Source of the DNA: Pholiota molesta
Lineage: Eukaryota > Basidiomycota > Agaricomycetes > Agaricales > Strophariaceae
Reading direction: 5' to 3'
Assembly: GCA_014925825.1 (NCBI GenBank)
Contig: JACGCK010000193.1
Coordinates: forward strand, 1 to 64,000
DNA: 64,000 nucleotides
The translations under genes and the position numbers were made by a program. Below are positions 43,255 to 55,733 of the stretch, one piece after another. Below the pieces are notes generated by a model. The model saw only the letters and a list, made by a program, of their open reading frames with translations. It was not told where the DNA came from and ran no database searches. Position 1 is the first letter of the stretch, and every line of letters starts with the position of its first letter.

Positions 43255-44061
43255 TTAAGGAACCAGCTCCAGCTCCTCCCAAACGCCGGGAGCGCCTTCT
43301 TTTTTCCTAAAGAGCGTTCGCCTATTCGGAACAACGCCCAGCTCAACCATATCGACTTCCAACGGATCAATAACAACCAGTGTAAAATGGGATAGAGCGG
43401 TGTCCCACAGTCGCTTCGCCTCCTCGTACCCCTCCTTGGCGGGATCAGGCTCGTCGAGACTTTTCTGCCAGGACTCCGCCTCCTTCTGCCCGCCCTCCAA
43501 AACGGACCCAGGCGCCGGCCGCAGCCACGTCGCGCGCATACCCGGGCTCATCGCCGTGAACGTCCCGCGCCGCGTCTCCTCCCAGTCGTGGCCTCTGAGC
43601 CCATACATCGCGCTCTCCGGCGCGGCGTCCGCGAAGGCCGCTGCGCACTGCGCGTAGAGCGGGGTGCTCGGGGCGGGGATGAAGTATATGGAGGACGCGA
43701 GGCGGTATTGCTCGCGCGTGCCGTCCATCCACCACACCACCTCCGCGCGCGCGTCCGCGAGGAGCTGGCTGACCTTGGGCGAGAGGACGTCGGTCGAGCT
43801 TAGGAGAAGCGGGAGGCCGGGGTTGGCCTTGTTTTCGAGGAATGAGCGGAAGATTTGCGAGCGGACGCGGGGGACGACTTGGTTGAATATGTTGAGTGTC
43901 TCGAGCGTCGCAATTTGAACCACTGGAAGGGGTTCAGTTTAGTCAAATGCTACAGTTTCTGGTTAGTCTGATGTAGGGGCAAGCTACGCACCTGTCTGAT
44001 CTTTGTAATTGCTGAGGCCTTGTTCAATGGCGGCTTTCCAGCGAGGTATTTTCAAGGACAT
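43255..44061 (-). CDS. FMN-binding PNPOx-like (Alr4036-type) protein
   Basis: Minus-strand exons 44061-43992 and 43922-43255 (245 aa). The split-barrel flavin fold is indicated by VVQIATLETLNIFNQ, then LLLSSTDVLSPKVSQLLADARAEVVWWMDGTREQYRLASS, the layout of the Alr4036 branch of pyridoxamine-phosphate oxidase-like proteins. The C-terminal part has WDTALSHFTLVVIDPLEVDMVEL, which in this branch closes the flavin site. Members are uncharacterised oxidoreductases in fungi. It lies head to head with the Nudix gene at 154 bp. Confidence 0.87.
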
Positions 44062-44215
44062 CGTCGCCGTTGTAATGAGAAGTGGTAATTTAGGGGCTGA
44101 GATTCATATGGTGATCATCTAATCTTATCTATCCCCTTATAGGTCACGTTAATTACATGGTAGACAAGCCTCGTACTCTCTCTTATCCTGCTATCCCAGT
44201 CAACCAGCAACCAGA
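44062..44215. promoter_or_regulatory. Compact divergent promoter (PNPOx-like / Nudix)
   Basis: Only 154 bp separate the two start codons on opposite strands, so the two genes must share control sequence. Confidence 0.6.
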
Positions 44216-45312
44216 ATGCCAGACGATCTCCCAAGGATACTAGAAACTACAGACCTACCGATATCTGAAGCCAAGTAAGCATCAGTCATCCTAGATAGAC
44301 TGTTGACTTCAGCATCAACGATATTCATATGAATCCTACACAGATGGATTACTTTGAAGAAGGCGACCTATCTAGATCAGGATGGGAAACAGGTTCATCG
44401 AAATGTTGATTTATTGTTCATTTTATTTAATTATTTCTCTGGAAGAGAGTATGGGAATACGCAGAAAGAAAGACGCGGGCTAAAGCATCTGGAGTCGATG
44501 GTGAGCGCAACGTTACTGGCATGTTTGTCGTGCCGTCGCTGAGCGCTGATCGCTGTTGTTCTGCAGGCGTTGCTGTACTCGCAGTTATACGCTCGAAGAC
44601 TAACGCTTTCCCTGTGTCAACAATTCTTATTGAGCAATACAGGCCTCCCATTGGGAAATTCCTCATTGGTACGACATCTTCTTACCTCTGCATTTGACAC
44701 ACTCTTACATACTAATGATCCCCCGAATGACAGAACTACCAGCAGGTAGGCTTGATAGCATAGAAGTCGATAATTTTCTAAGTCTCAACGTCCAGGGCTG
44801 GTCGATGAGGGCGAAACAGTAGAAGCGGCTGCAATCCGCGAACTTCGTGAAGAAACAGGATACATCGCCGACGAAGTCCTGCAAATGTCTCCCGTCATTG
44901 TCGCCGACCCAGGTGCGTTCTAGGTCATATCAATACTTTTAAGTGTACTCACCCTGCCATATTTCGACCCAGGAATGACCAATGCCAATATGCAACTCGC
45001 TGTTATCAGCGTCACAATGGAGGACAAGCTGGAGACGCCCGTACCCCAACTTGATGCCGGCGAACACATCGTTACGCGAGTGGTGGAACTCGCACACTTG
45101 CAAGATGCGTTAAATGGTAAGCAATTTTCTCGGAGACTAAGAAGCCTTCCCTCTGAGATCATATTGTTTCCCAATAGAGTATGACAAGCAGGTTCGATCA
45201 TCGACTCTTATTACACGATTAAAGGCTTATTTTTTGTCATTAGGGATTTGTAGTCAATGCGCTCGTGACGCACTTTGCATTCGGATATACAGTTGCTCAG
45301 CAGTTCAAATAG
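44216..45312 (+). CDS. YSA1: Nudix hydrolase, ADP-sugar pyrophosphatase type
   Basis: Nine exons: 44216-44274, 44344-44392, 44446-44500, 44567-44668, 44734-44745, 44796-44912, 44973-45116, 45178-45191, 45244-45312 (206 aa). The Nudix box G-x5-E-x7-REUxEExGU is complete at residues 93-115 (REL and EETGY). It is preceded by ELPAG, as in ADP-ribose pyrophosphatases. IEQYRPPIG and [10 protein letters not shown] fit the YSA1/NUDT5 group, which splits ADP-ribose into AMP and ribose 5-phosphate. Exon 5 is 12 nt and exon 8 is 14 nt; the first supplies LPA and one base of the Nudix-box glycine. The donor of intron 2 (GTTCAT) is weak but yields [14 protein letters not shown], which is typical of the family. 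Confidence 0.9.
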
Positions 45313-45831
45313 CACTTTGGGTTTTCGATAGTATGACCAACCCAATAGGAAAATATCCTCTGAGGGTCAAATTCCATTCAGTTCGGATCAGAACTTACGA
45401 AATGAGGGTAAAACTTATGAGAGGGAGTCAGTGCTTCAAAGGGAGTTAGTATGCTCAGTGGATCCGAAGCGCAGAGTGGCATGTATTTCGCAAGCATTGC
45501 CTATGGGCGCATTATCAAAAGACCGAGGGCTTTACATTGTAGGTTCACATTGGTGCACTAAGCCAGTGATAATACGGATGAATATCTCTCGTTATTTTCT
45601 ATACAGAAGCTTTCAAAGATAAGAATCGGCAGCTTTGAGTGAGTCTGAACAATCTCCGGAAGCCGACTTGAAACTCGAAAGGAGGTGGCCTTCCTGCCCA
45701 AATTAGTACCGGCCAGTGCTTTAACTAGGATCAGTGGCACGCATTTCCTCAAACAAGATAAAACGAGCTCAATTTCCCCTCTAACTTTTTTATAACATCC
45801 AATCCATCCAAAAAAAGGTTATCATATCACC
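45313..45831. other. Gene-free stretch
   Basis: A TATAAC at 45791-45796 lies 36 bp before the next ATG. Otherwise nothing recognised. Confidence 0.45.
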
Positions 45832-46656
45832 ATGCGCGCCATCGCTCGACACAGTCATCATATATCTCAATATAAACCCCAACATATATCTAGATTCTCA
45901 GTACAGCCTCCCAGAAGCTTGCATCAGTTCAAGCATCCTCAAGAGGTCCTACGCGCCGTCCGCGACGCGATTTCTGGTAATGCCACAATTTAAATAACAC
46001 GGTTTTATTTATTCATCTGACAGTGTCGCGCTTTCACAGCCCACGGACACCATTATATGTCCACTGGCGCAATACACGGCGGCATAAATGTCGATACCAT
46101 CTGCATTGGAGCCCCTCCTTCCGCACCTCACGTCCACGGATTCCTAATTGAGCCCTCCGCACGCACCCACGATCCCACTTTCAAATCCTTTCAGTCCCTC
46201 TCAGGAATCATATCTCGCAAGCAAAATTTCCCAATTGACTACCTCGACGAGCTAGAGTCATTCTACTACGTCCTCGCCTGGATGTGCTACGCTTACGACG
46301 GCGGTGTCGATGGCAAGCCCTATTTCACGCCCGCGTACCGGCGCTCTTCTCCCCTCACACCCTGGGCGGGCGACCCAACCTCGCGCGAAGCGATACTGGA
46401 GAAAGAAGCAATGCTTTTTGGAACCGGGCTACGATATAGCCAGGCTCCGGTGTCTAATTTCTGGGGTGGAGAGACGTTCCAGGAGCTTTTGGACAACCTG
46501 CACTATGTGATACGGTCGCGGTATATAGCAAAGACAGAACTTGGCCGACCGCGCACTATGGAAGAGCTGCGGTTAGATGCGGGTGAGGACTATGAAGCAT
46601 GCTTGGGCATAATCAATACGACGCTGTTCAAACTTGAACGGCGGGTTAGGAGTTAG
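45832..46656 (+). CDS. Truncated, catalytically degenerate FunK1-like protein
   Basis: Exons 45832-45976 and 46040-46656 (253 aa). It corresponds only to the C-lobe of FunK1 kinases: VLRAVRDAIS leads to a loop reading GAIHGGIN where FunK1 members have H-x-D-(I/V)-(S/N), so the catalytic Asp is Gly. GFLIEP replaces the metal-binding LIDFD-type motif. The later YLDELESFYYVLAWMC block and the C-terminal helices are well kept. No N-lobe is found upstream. It may be a pseudokinase fragment still expressed (TATA element, clean splice) or a pseudogene. Confidence 0.72.
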
Positions 46657-47736
46657 CCAAATCCTTTCCCTCGTTATGTGATCATATAGCATTGAACATG
46701 TACTACTGACTTTCGATCATAGTCATGAAAGAAATCTTTATCAATTTAAGATAGGATGCAAAGAACGTAAAAGCAATGAGGGGCATCAATTGACCACTGA
46801 ACATGTACAGGCGCTAATTTCTTAGTTAGGCGCCCAATTACATGTCATTTCAACGTCGGGCCACTTGGCACTGAACAATCAATCGCAAGCGTTGAATAGT
46901 GTGGCTTAGCGTATTCTATTAGGCTCAGCGGCGCCTGTATGCGGATAGGTATATAAGAAAATTTGTTAGAATACGCATCAATTGATCACAAGCGCCAATT
47001 GCCTGTTTAGGCGCCCACAATGTGCCACTAAGCAACCAGCCACAAGCGTCTTAAAAGAAAGGAAAAACTATGCAACGCTAACTTTACTGGCGCATGCATG
47101 TCGAAAAGTATAAAGCGGGATGCCAGCGTGGACTCTGGAGACTGGAGGGCTCACTCCGAATGAGTCATTTATCACTTGATGAGCGTGATACCGGGACGCG
47201 CTTATGGTATCTCTTCAGATATGAGAGGATTAAATTTGCTAGCAGCTCGACGGTCGTCAAAACAGCCGGAGTAGGTCTTATGTTCATGATCCGTTGAATG
47301 TTGATATGTACATAGATAAATTGTAACAAGATATCTTGTGTTTAAGTGGCCTGAGATTTACTTGTACTAGGCTCGAGCTCGCAGAAACAACAATTCAACC
47401 ATATATGTACTGCAACTATTGAGAACGAACGTTTTTTGACTTAGTCTGAGGTGAAGATAGAAAAATATGAATGATATCGAAAAATCCGCGAAAGCGTTGG
47501 AGCATTAACAAATGAGCAGTATGTCTGGGGCAAATAAAAATGTGCAACAGGATAAATAACTCGATAAAGAATCATGTAATCAGTCGGCCAAGCATGAATA
47601 AGAAATTAAATCAAAGCATAGCTACGCAAATAACAGAAAGCTGCATATCTCCTTTCAATGAACAACAAAAATCAAATCCGTAAGAAGCTTTGATGTCGAA
47701 GATTTCGTTTCGTATCAGTGTTCAAACCATAATACT
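46657..47736. other. Gene-free stretch with a degenerate direct repeat
   Basis: Two imperfect copies of an 80-110 bp unit (about 46782-46893 and 46974-47050) share GCATCAATTGA, TTAGGCGCCCA and CAAGCGT landmarks in the same order. No gene recognised in the 1.1 kb. Confidence 0.4.
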
Positions 47737-50408
47737 CTAAGCACCATCTAGCTCTGGCAAATGCACGGCACCGAGCCAGGCCAATATAACTTCCACTCTA
47801 GGGCCATGTAAAGGGATATTGATCGTCATAGGTTTCTTCTTGCTGCCAGCCCCAGCCTTGTCCGCGGCCGCCTTTTCTGCCCGTTCCCGTTGGCGCTTAG
47901 CGACAGGTGCCAACAAGATTCGCGCAAAATCTAACGCCTCGGCCGCATCAGCGCGGACGTGGATATGTTCTTCGGCGTTTCTCCCCGTAGCATGTTGAGA
48001 AGTATTGCCATTAGAGGTAGCAGGCTGAGGGGAAAGATCGTCCACATATGAGGCACTGGACAGGACATTCTGGCGCGTCGAAGAAGAGGAAGACCCAACA
48101 TGGTGATCGTCCATAAAATCGTGATATGAGTTAGATTTCTCCATGATCGGAGATACTGGAAGTGCTATGTGATGACCTTCAATAGCAAGTCTGCATTTTC
48201 CTCGTTGAGCAGATAACGAGTGAGGTTGAGTGCCATTCCTCCAACCGCCGGCCAGACGCTCCAGAACCTCGATAAATTCGGCCTGCGCCATAGATCTGGG
48301 TGGTAGGAAGATTGGATAACCTTCCAAGCCGTCTACGACGGATGCAGTGCGAATGAAGGCGGGAACAAGAGCCGAAAATTCTGCGAGCATCAGTTGACAT
48401 ATAAGGACGCTGAAATAGGACTCGACAAGAAGTGGATGGTAGGTGGTGAACATGGAAGGAGCATCCTGAATTGGCGGGGGCATATTCGCATGAGTCCCCG
48501 GGCGCATAGATTCAGAGAGTAAAAAAGCATAGTCGGCCTGAAAGGCAAGGTCGCCATCCGGTATAGCATTGGATGATTCCAAGGAGTCGAAATGCGCCAG
48601 GAATTTTTCGTGATCCCGAAGACCTTTCTTCAAGAGCTGTGTGACGTAATCCCTGAACGCTTTCTCTCCGAGAGCACTGGAATAGGCGAGAAGTTTTTCA
48701 CCATCGGAGCGTCCTAAGGGTCCCTCGGGATTGCCAATCTCAACCCCGCCATATTTGCCGTTTACGATATAACACAATCGCAATTCAGCACCATCGACGG
48801 AAGGTGTCTTATGAACACCCTCTAATTTGAGCACAGCGGCTTCTATCATATGCATCGCTTGTTGAAGATAAGCAGCCCCACGCAGGAACAAAAGTTGAGG
48901 TTCGATGGGGTCCGGGGCATCTTCTAATATAGATGCATGTTTTAGAAGCGGTTCCCCGTCCGACCCATCGGCCCCATTTTCCATCGCGCTGGTACCATCA
49001 GGTGGGGCTTGTCCATTGGTGTGATTAGATGTACCACCCTTGCGTCGTTTTCCTTGCTTGTTCGTCCGCGAATCGCTCTGAGAGCTGTTGTTACGGTGAA
49101 CCGTCTTCGCCTTTCGAATAGCTCTTGCTTCTTTCAGAGCATAGGTGAAGTCTTTTGTAGCCTGTGAAAATTCGTCTCGGAAGCAGTGCACGATCCCGCG
49201 TGTTCTATAATATTCAAGGTGCTGGGGATATGCCAATATCAATTCGTCCAAAACATTTGTGGTGGTCGACTCGGCTAGTTGCCTACGATATGTGTTAGTA
49301 CACGAAGGCAAGATAAAAAAACGACAATCACCGAGAGGGTATTTTCTCATGGAAAAAGTGAACGTATTTCGCGTCAGCGTCGTTCGGGTCTGGATAAGAC
49401 GCATAAAAAATATGACAAGCCAAACAAGAAATGGGTGCTCACCGACTTTGAGAACTCGTTCAGCCACGTCGTCAAACACGCTCCCTCCTTGCATGACCAT
49501 CACACTGGACGCTATTTCGTCAGTTCTATATGCTTGTGCCAACTTTTGTACAGCAAGCGCTCTTAATCGATGAATACGTATAGGAGACATGGCTACGTTC
49601 CTTCCCCCTCCGTTGTTACCTCCGAGAGGGTTGAGTCCAAGTGATTGAGCAGCAGCCCATGGACTATTATTGAGTGAAGACCCAGATCTCATAGAGCCTA
49701 ATTCTGCGGCAGAGAGGCCAGAAGAAGCACGGACAGATAATTCAGCAGCTTCATCGATGAGTCGGCGAATATTCCTGACAGAACGAAAGACACCAGGATC
49801 GATTGGAGGAGGCGTAGCTTTACCCGGCTTGGGAGAGGGAAACGTAGGTGGAGGTGGTAATGGCGCGAATGTATTGTGTGGCGAATCTGGAGGAGTGAAA
49901 TTTCCAAACTGATGGAAACGGTCGCGTTGTCTTCCAAAGGGAACGTTGGGAGAAGGTGGCATAAGGGAAGGTATGCGTGTCTCAGAGCCCGACAATGTTC
50001 CAGGATCGAGATTGAGGTTCAAGAGAGAATCCAGGAGCTCGAGAGGGAGTTGGAGCCAAGGTCCCTAAGGAAGGGTTGAGTTTGATCATGGAAAACATGG
50101 ACTGGCGACTGCACACCTACGTGATATGAGCTTATATAGCGCCAGTGTTTATTTCTGCTGATACAGAGCACAGGGGGTCGGCCTTCAGCATCTCCGTCGT
50201 CTTTGGACGCCGTTCTCTGCGTCGAGTCTTTAGATTTAGCGGATTTCTTGGACTTCTTTTTCTTCTTCTTCTTCTGAGTGACGGTAGGAGATTCATCCGG
50301 AACTTCAACATCGATGGAAGTCGGAGACGTGCGCCCAGACTGTGTAAGAGGTGTCGATAATTCCGAGACCGGGGGCGTGTCTGGCGGTGAGCTCAAAGAA
50401 GTGACCAT
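47737..50408 (-). CDS. Conserved fungal protein of unknown function
   Basis: Minus-strand exons 50408-50121, 50064-49443, 49389-49332, 49282-47737 (837 aa). I do not recognise the family. Residues 45-65 are a long Lys-rich nuclear signal. GPWLQLPLELLDSLLNLN near residue 97 resembles a short F-box-like helical pair. From about 300 on, helix-rich sequence (ELILAYPQHLEYYRTRGIVHCFRDEFSQATKDFTYALKEA) looks like tetratricopeptide repeats, and the last 450 residues appear to be one helical domain with disordered inserts. Exon 3 (58 nt) was placed because it removes a poor stretch and gives continuous helical sequence across both junctions. Confidence 0.75.
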
Positions 50409-51041
50409 GATATTATGATGGCTGTAGCGGAGCACGAGTGAGATATAGCAGTAGAAGGTGTACGGGTCAGCGTATTCGCTGTTTGGGACAGCGTTAAATT
50501 GGACAGTCGCGACCCTCAGAAACGAAATTTGTGCCAAGTAGATTCAAATTTCCCACGATCTCGGTATACACACACTTTCAACCGACGCAGACTCCAGAGA
50601 ATCAACTGAATATGCCATAAAGATCATTGAAGGCATGTGGATAAGTCAAACGATAAGGCACGGAGAATATATACATACATATGTACATGATGAAGGACCT
50701 AGGAGGAGCTGCTACAATGTTTGATAGAATCAAAGCAGAAAAGACCGAAACGCAGAAACGGAATTTGAACGGAATATTGGTATCCAAAGATTACGAAGAT
50801 GATCCTAGATTCCAGAGGCCGTAGAGATACAAAAGAAAGATTCATATCCAAGAAAGGGAGGGAGGAACACTATTTCTAATTGAAAAAAGAAGGCATTAAC
50901 TTTGAATTCGAGATGCTAGACTGGCTGATAATCAGATTCATCTCTGCGAATAAGATATATTTTAGTGAAAATTTCAACTTCAAAGACATAAATAACGCAC
51001 TGGAGGAGAATATAGTACATAAAGCGTCAAGGTACAGCTGC
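50409..51041. other. Promoter of the unknown gene and 3' flank of the RdRP
   Basis: No further gene recognised. Confidence 0.5.
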
Positions 51042-54000
51042 TTAAGCCCGAAATTCATCTTCACAGCGGTTGAGAGCACGCAAGAATGATGTGGAAAAGG
51101 TTTTGGCCTCATCGAATATGCGCAAATTCGGTGCATGTCCATTCGGAGAATTGCTGGCTTTGATGGAGCAGAGCTCCTGGAACGCCACAGAGAAGCCAAA
51201 GCTGGAACTCAGCTTATATGCATATGATGCCTTCACTTGGTTCAGATTTGGGGTAAGGTAGATGTCTTCAAGAGGCTGGACATAGGCGCGACTGGAGGGC
51301 AGCATTAGATCGTCCTGATCAGCCTTCCTTTTCACCTTTTTCTTAGATTTGGTAGGCGAACTTTGTGCACTGTTCTTCGCGCGTGATTTCGCACAAGCAT
51401 CCAACCACATTTTGTGGGCGGCATCCACGAGGGTGCGAATTCTTTGAACTTCTTCGTAAAATTCTTTTATGCCTCGTTTGTCCGTTGCTGCAAGGGCATA
51501 GTCCATGGCAACCTCGTAAGGACGCAAAAGTTCAGCATCATTTACCTCTGTTGATTCAATGGTCTCGTATCGCTTGAGGAGATCGTTGCCCTTCCTCTGA
51601 CCTGCCAGTTGCAAGGAGCCCAGAATATCCCTCGAGGCAACAGAGGAATTTGGATTGAGGAACTTGGATTTGTACCCAAACTTCTGGCTATCGGCTTGCA
51701 GCAGACCAGGCTTTAGTCTCCATCCACTCTTGTTTGAATCTAAGAGCGTCGCAAAGCTAGTCAAATCAAACTCAGTGAAATGTTCAAATTCCAATGCAAA
51801 AATCATGCTTACATATACGCGAGACGAATGGAATTGTCATGTCCATAGCCATATTTGATAACAGCATTTTCGTGCATTGATGAGTATAATCCTACGCTAT
51901 CTCCACTCAGATTTGCGATGAGGACCTCTTGGAAAGCTTCGTTGGCTTCTCGTTCCGACAAAAGTCCAGCACGTTGACAAAAGGCTTCCACACTTTCGAT
52001 ATCACGAATAAAGTTGTCTTCTAGGAGCTTTTCTGGCGGGTTCGTGAATGGCTTATTTTGGAAAGCCTGTACGATTTTTGGATCACTGACGGCAATGAGC
52101 TCGTCTTAGGAAATGGTCAGATACAGATAAACAGGTATCAAAAGCGCAGAAACACGCATACCTCCATCCATGTCTTACAATAAATTCCATGTCAAGGTTA
52201 ATCAAAAATCCAAATTAATGAATAACACACCTCCGTCTGCGAGAATACTAGCGAGACTCCTTTTTCCTTTCGTTGAAACGATAATCACGTCGGGCCATTT
52301 ATCTAGCTCTCGCCTATCGACCGCGGTAACCTAATCATCATATTAGCTTATTATTATTCGGACACACGGATATGAACCTTTTGCATATCCGAAGGAAGGC
52401 GAATCGGATACCGTCCGACCTGGAAGTGGTTTCGATGAAATCCAGCAACTTAAAGCCAAAATAAAGACGTACAAGAACCTCTCCTTCGAGAACGTGAACA
52501 AGCATTGACGTTCGAGGGTCTTTGCGAGGTCTGGAGAATCTATAGTAGATCTCTCCTTCTTCAAGGACACCAAGGGGATCTGGTATGCCAATTTACATGA
52601 GAATCTTCAACTCTCAAAGATGGTATGTGAAATGAAGTGTACCTGGTACAATAAATGCTCCCAGTGATTCCTCAATGGGTATGCGATACTTGCTGACTGA
52701 AGATTCGATAGCCTGTTTAATTATGTGTCTCATTTTGTCGTGCAGTTGCTTATTCTTTGCAGGATGGAATCCGGCTTGAATAAGTTCCACCGTAGATTCA
52801 TACAAAGTATGAGGTGCTGAAACGAAATGCTTAGAATGAGCATTTATTGAGCAATGGTCGAAGATGAATCTTACCACCACTATATGAGTTTCGCCCGGTA
52901 TACGTCGCAGCCTGCACGTCCTCAAATGGAGCAACAATGTCATTGATGTCCCCAGAAACTTCCGCGCGCCCCCAATCACGGCCTTCAAACCCAAGAGCAC
53001 GACTAAGAGACGCAGACAGTCTTTGAGTTCTGGAGCCCGAGATGTTGCCCATTTTATTGACGGCATCCCAAAGGAAAAGCATTGCATGTGGTTTATCCCA
53101 CTCTAGCAACGGGGCGATCTCGCGCTCAAGACCTTCCTCCATCATGTGCACCAGAGTCTCTTCAGAGATGCCATTTGAAAAAAGATTGACGATACTCTGT
53201 GCTGTAAGCGCAATGGACGCTGAAGGTCGGGAAGGACCGACGAGATCGAAAATCCTATGCGCACGATCGAAAGAGCGATTCTTGATCTTGTTTTGCGAGG
53301 TGCGAATCCATATCTTCGGTTCTGCTGACCGATCCGTGGGATGGAGAATCCATAGGCCTTTGCTGCCATCGATGCGACCTTGGACTGCAGCGGGAATGCT
53401 CTCATAAGCAAGGTGTTTAACGATGTCGTGAAATGCAGCATGGTTCATGAAACCGCAGCCATCGGTCATGAGCATGTTAGCAGGCGGATTCTTCTTTCCA
53501 ACCGGCCATTCGGAAGACGCTGGGTTTTTGTTCAAGGTTAATCACCCACAAAAAAGAGTCTTTAGACTTACTGAGATCATCGATAAAATGAATATTCTCT
53601 TCTTGAAATTCCAACACAGGGACTGAGTTCGACAGCCCCAAAGCAAATCGAGTCACGTATTTGCTAATGACCTTCGAGTGAAGAAAGTTAGAAATTTAAG
53701 TTGAAATATGTATGAAAAGCCCCGCTATACCTGGCCATAATTTTTCGCTTGGTCGAGAGGATTGTGCCAGTTTATGAAATCTCGGAACGGCATTCGGAAT
53801 TGGTCACCACACCATTCCTGAGAGGTTCGGTCGAAATCTTCGTTTGTCTCGACCATGTAAAGGTGGCTATCCTTGGCATGGAAAGGAAGAAAAACTCGCC
53901 CACAAAGGATAAACTTCTTCGTCAGGAAAGCCTTCACTTTTTCGTTCTCGTTCTTCAAAATGTCGTCAGGTATTCGGAGTTGGAGGAATCTTCGTGACCC

Positions 54001-55733
54001 ATAAAACCTTGCAAAGCGATAGGAACGCATCTTCTCCAAAGGCTCTAAAACGATCTTGTATGAATCGCCATCTTTGAAGACCCGCCCAATCTGTTGGATC
54101 TGACCGCCATACCAATCAGCGACTCCTTCCCATTCTCCCATAAGTCCCAGGCCTCGGCCTTTGTTTTCCTTGAGTGCAGCTTGTTCTCGATCGAGTTCCT
54201 TCCTAAAAAAAATTGATTAGACATGAATCTGATTCTTAGATGGATAGTATATACCAGATATTGAGATCTGAAAGTGATGGATAGCTACGTCCGGACATGA
54301 GGCTTGGAACCTTATAGGCGGAATCCGCATTACTTCCGGTCAAGTCCGAAATATGACGTCGCACATCTTCCCAAGTCCAAGCGCCAAAGGAAACACCTCG
54401 AGCAAGTTCGAACTGTGTGCCCCATTCGACCTTTTTGTCGTCGAGCATCTTCTGGGTCGTAGCGCAATGGGCAATGACCACGGCATCGAGATCTGTACCA
54501 AATAGGCTTTTGGCAAAGGCTTGTACTGCTCTCGGGATTGGTGTATCGACCACTTGAGAAGACTGAGAAGCTGTCATTTGAGGTTGATGCTCAGTTTTCT
54601 GTGTTTTGCGCTGCGTGACGTTTGGAGATGATCTGACGTGGAAAATGTCATCAACAACGGCGGGAGACGGAGTCTTTGCCTTGTGAGAAGGCGAATCACG
54701 ATGGATGGGGTGACGATCCATATGTCGAGAAGCTTTCACGGGCGCTGAAATAGAAATAGATTCCACAGATGATTGGCTACTAGAGAGATTCAAGTTGGAA
54801 AAGATGGAGTCCATGGATGATTGGGAGGAATCCGTGCTGAGAGGGGCTGGTCTGTGAGGTGACGCCGAAAGATTGTTACTAGGCCTCGGGACTGTTCATT
54901 TACGATGATGAGTACTGTCTCCCTTTAGGAAGCGCACGATGGAATTACTTACCTTCCTCTTCCTCGTCCGTGTCATCGATGACAATTACCTGACGCGGAC
55001 TAAAAGTCTGATGTCTATGTTAATAGCGAATATACGTCCAAGAGCGAAACATACTTGAGGCTCACGCTCACGCTCGCGGTGGTGCGGGCGGCCTCGACTA
55101 GGCGATGCTATACAAATGTTCAGAAAATAGAAACAAGGAAGATCTAGATAGACAGAAGTCCGTACCATTAATTGTCTTGAACGCGTTGGCTATAGCGGTA
55201 TGGCGGCTACTAGGCGTCCCCGTAGGGATAGCCGAAGACTTTGACGGCGTTTTCAAACTGGTATTTGGACTAGGTTTCGCAGCTTGTAATTTTAAATTTC
55301 AGCGAGTTTTTAGGATGTTGAAATGAACACGTCTACCGTTTGTCAAGGAAATTTCGTTTGTTGCTCCATCACGTACTCGACTACACGAAGCATTTGCTTT
55401 TGCAAACGCATGCGAAACATCGTTTTTTTCGAGGTGTGGGAGTGCTGATGCTGGCAGTCTGAGCCTGTCTTTGACGCTTCAGTGGCGATATAGGCCTATA
55501 TTCGTCTAGGCGAGGTTCAGCACAAATCGGAGAGAATGGATGGATACCACAGACCACTAGATTCAGCATCAGAAGAGCTCAAGTCTGCCGCAGTCGCAAA
55601 ATCGGAATTCTCGTTCTGCACCCGATATGTTACGTGAGTTGAATTTCTTTTCCTTTCATTCAATGATAATGCGAACCATTTTTCCTTGGCTGGGTGTAGA
55701 GTTGGGTATCATCGCGGGCTTGAATTTGGGCAT
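51042..55733 (-). CDS. Cellular RNA-dependent RNA polymerase (QDE-1/RDR type)
   Basis: Seventeen minus-strand exons: 55733-55677, 55615-55555, 55505-55419, 55282-55166, 55107-55055, 55007-54953, 54891-54255, 54202-53731, 53671-53572, 53519-52875, 52816-52643, 52579-52473, 52419-52378, 52330-52231, 52173-52162, 52104-51813, 51756-51042 (1,241 aa). The first 250 residues are disordered. The polymerase core has GRVFLPFHAKDSHLYMVE, MTDGCGFMN, VQGRIDGSKGLWI, GEVLVGRYPIRLPSD and the catalytic DMDGD (Asp903-Asp907), which in this family binds the metal ions. Such enzymes make double-stranded RNA for RNA silencing of repeats. The DMDGD codons are spread over exons 14, 15 (12 nt) and 16. The first five exons carry no domain and exon 3-4 joining (136-bp intron, weak donor) is the least certain part. 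Confidence 0.9.
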
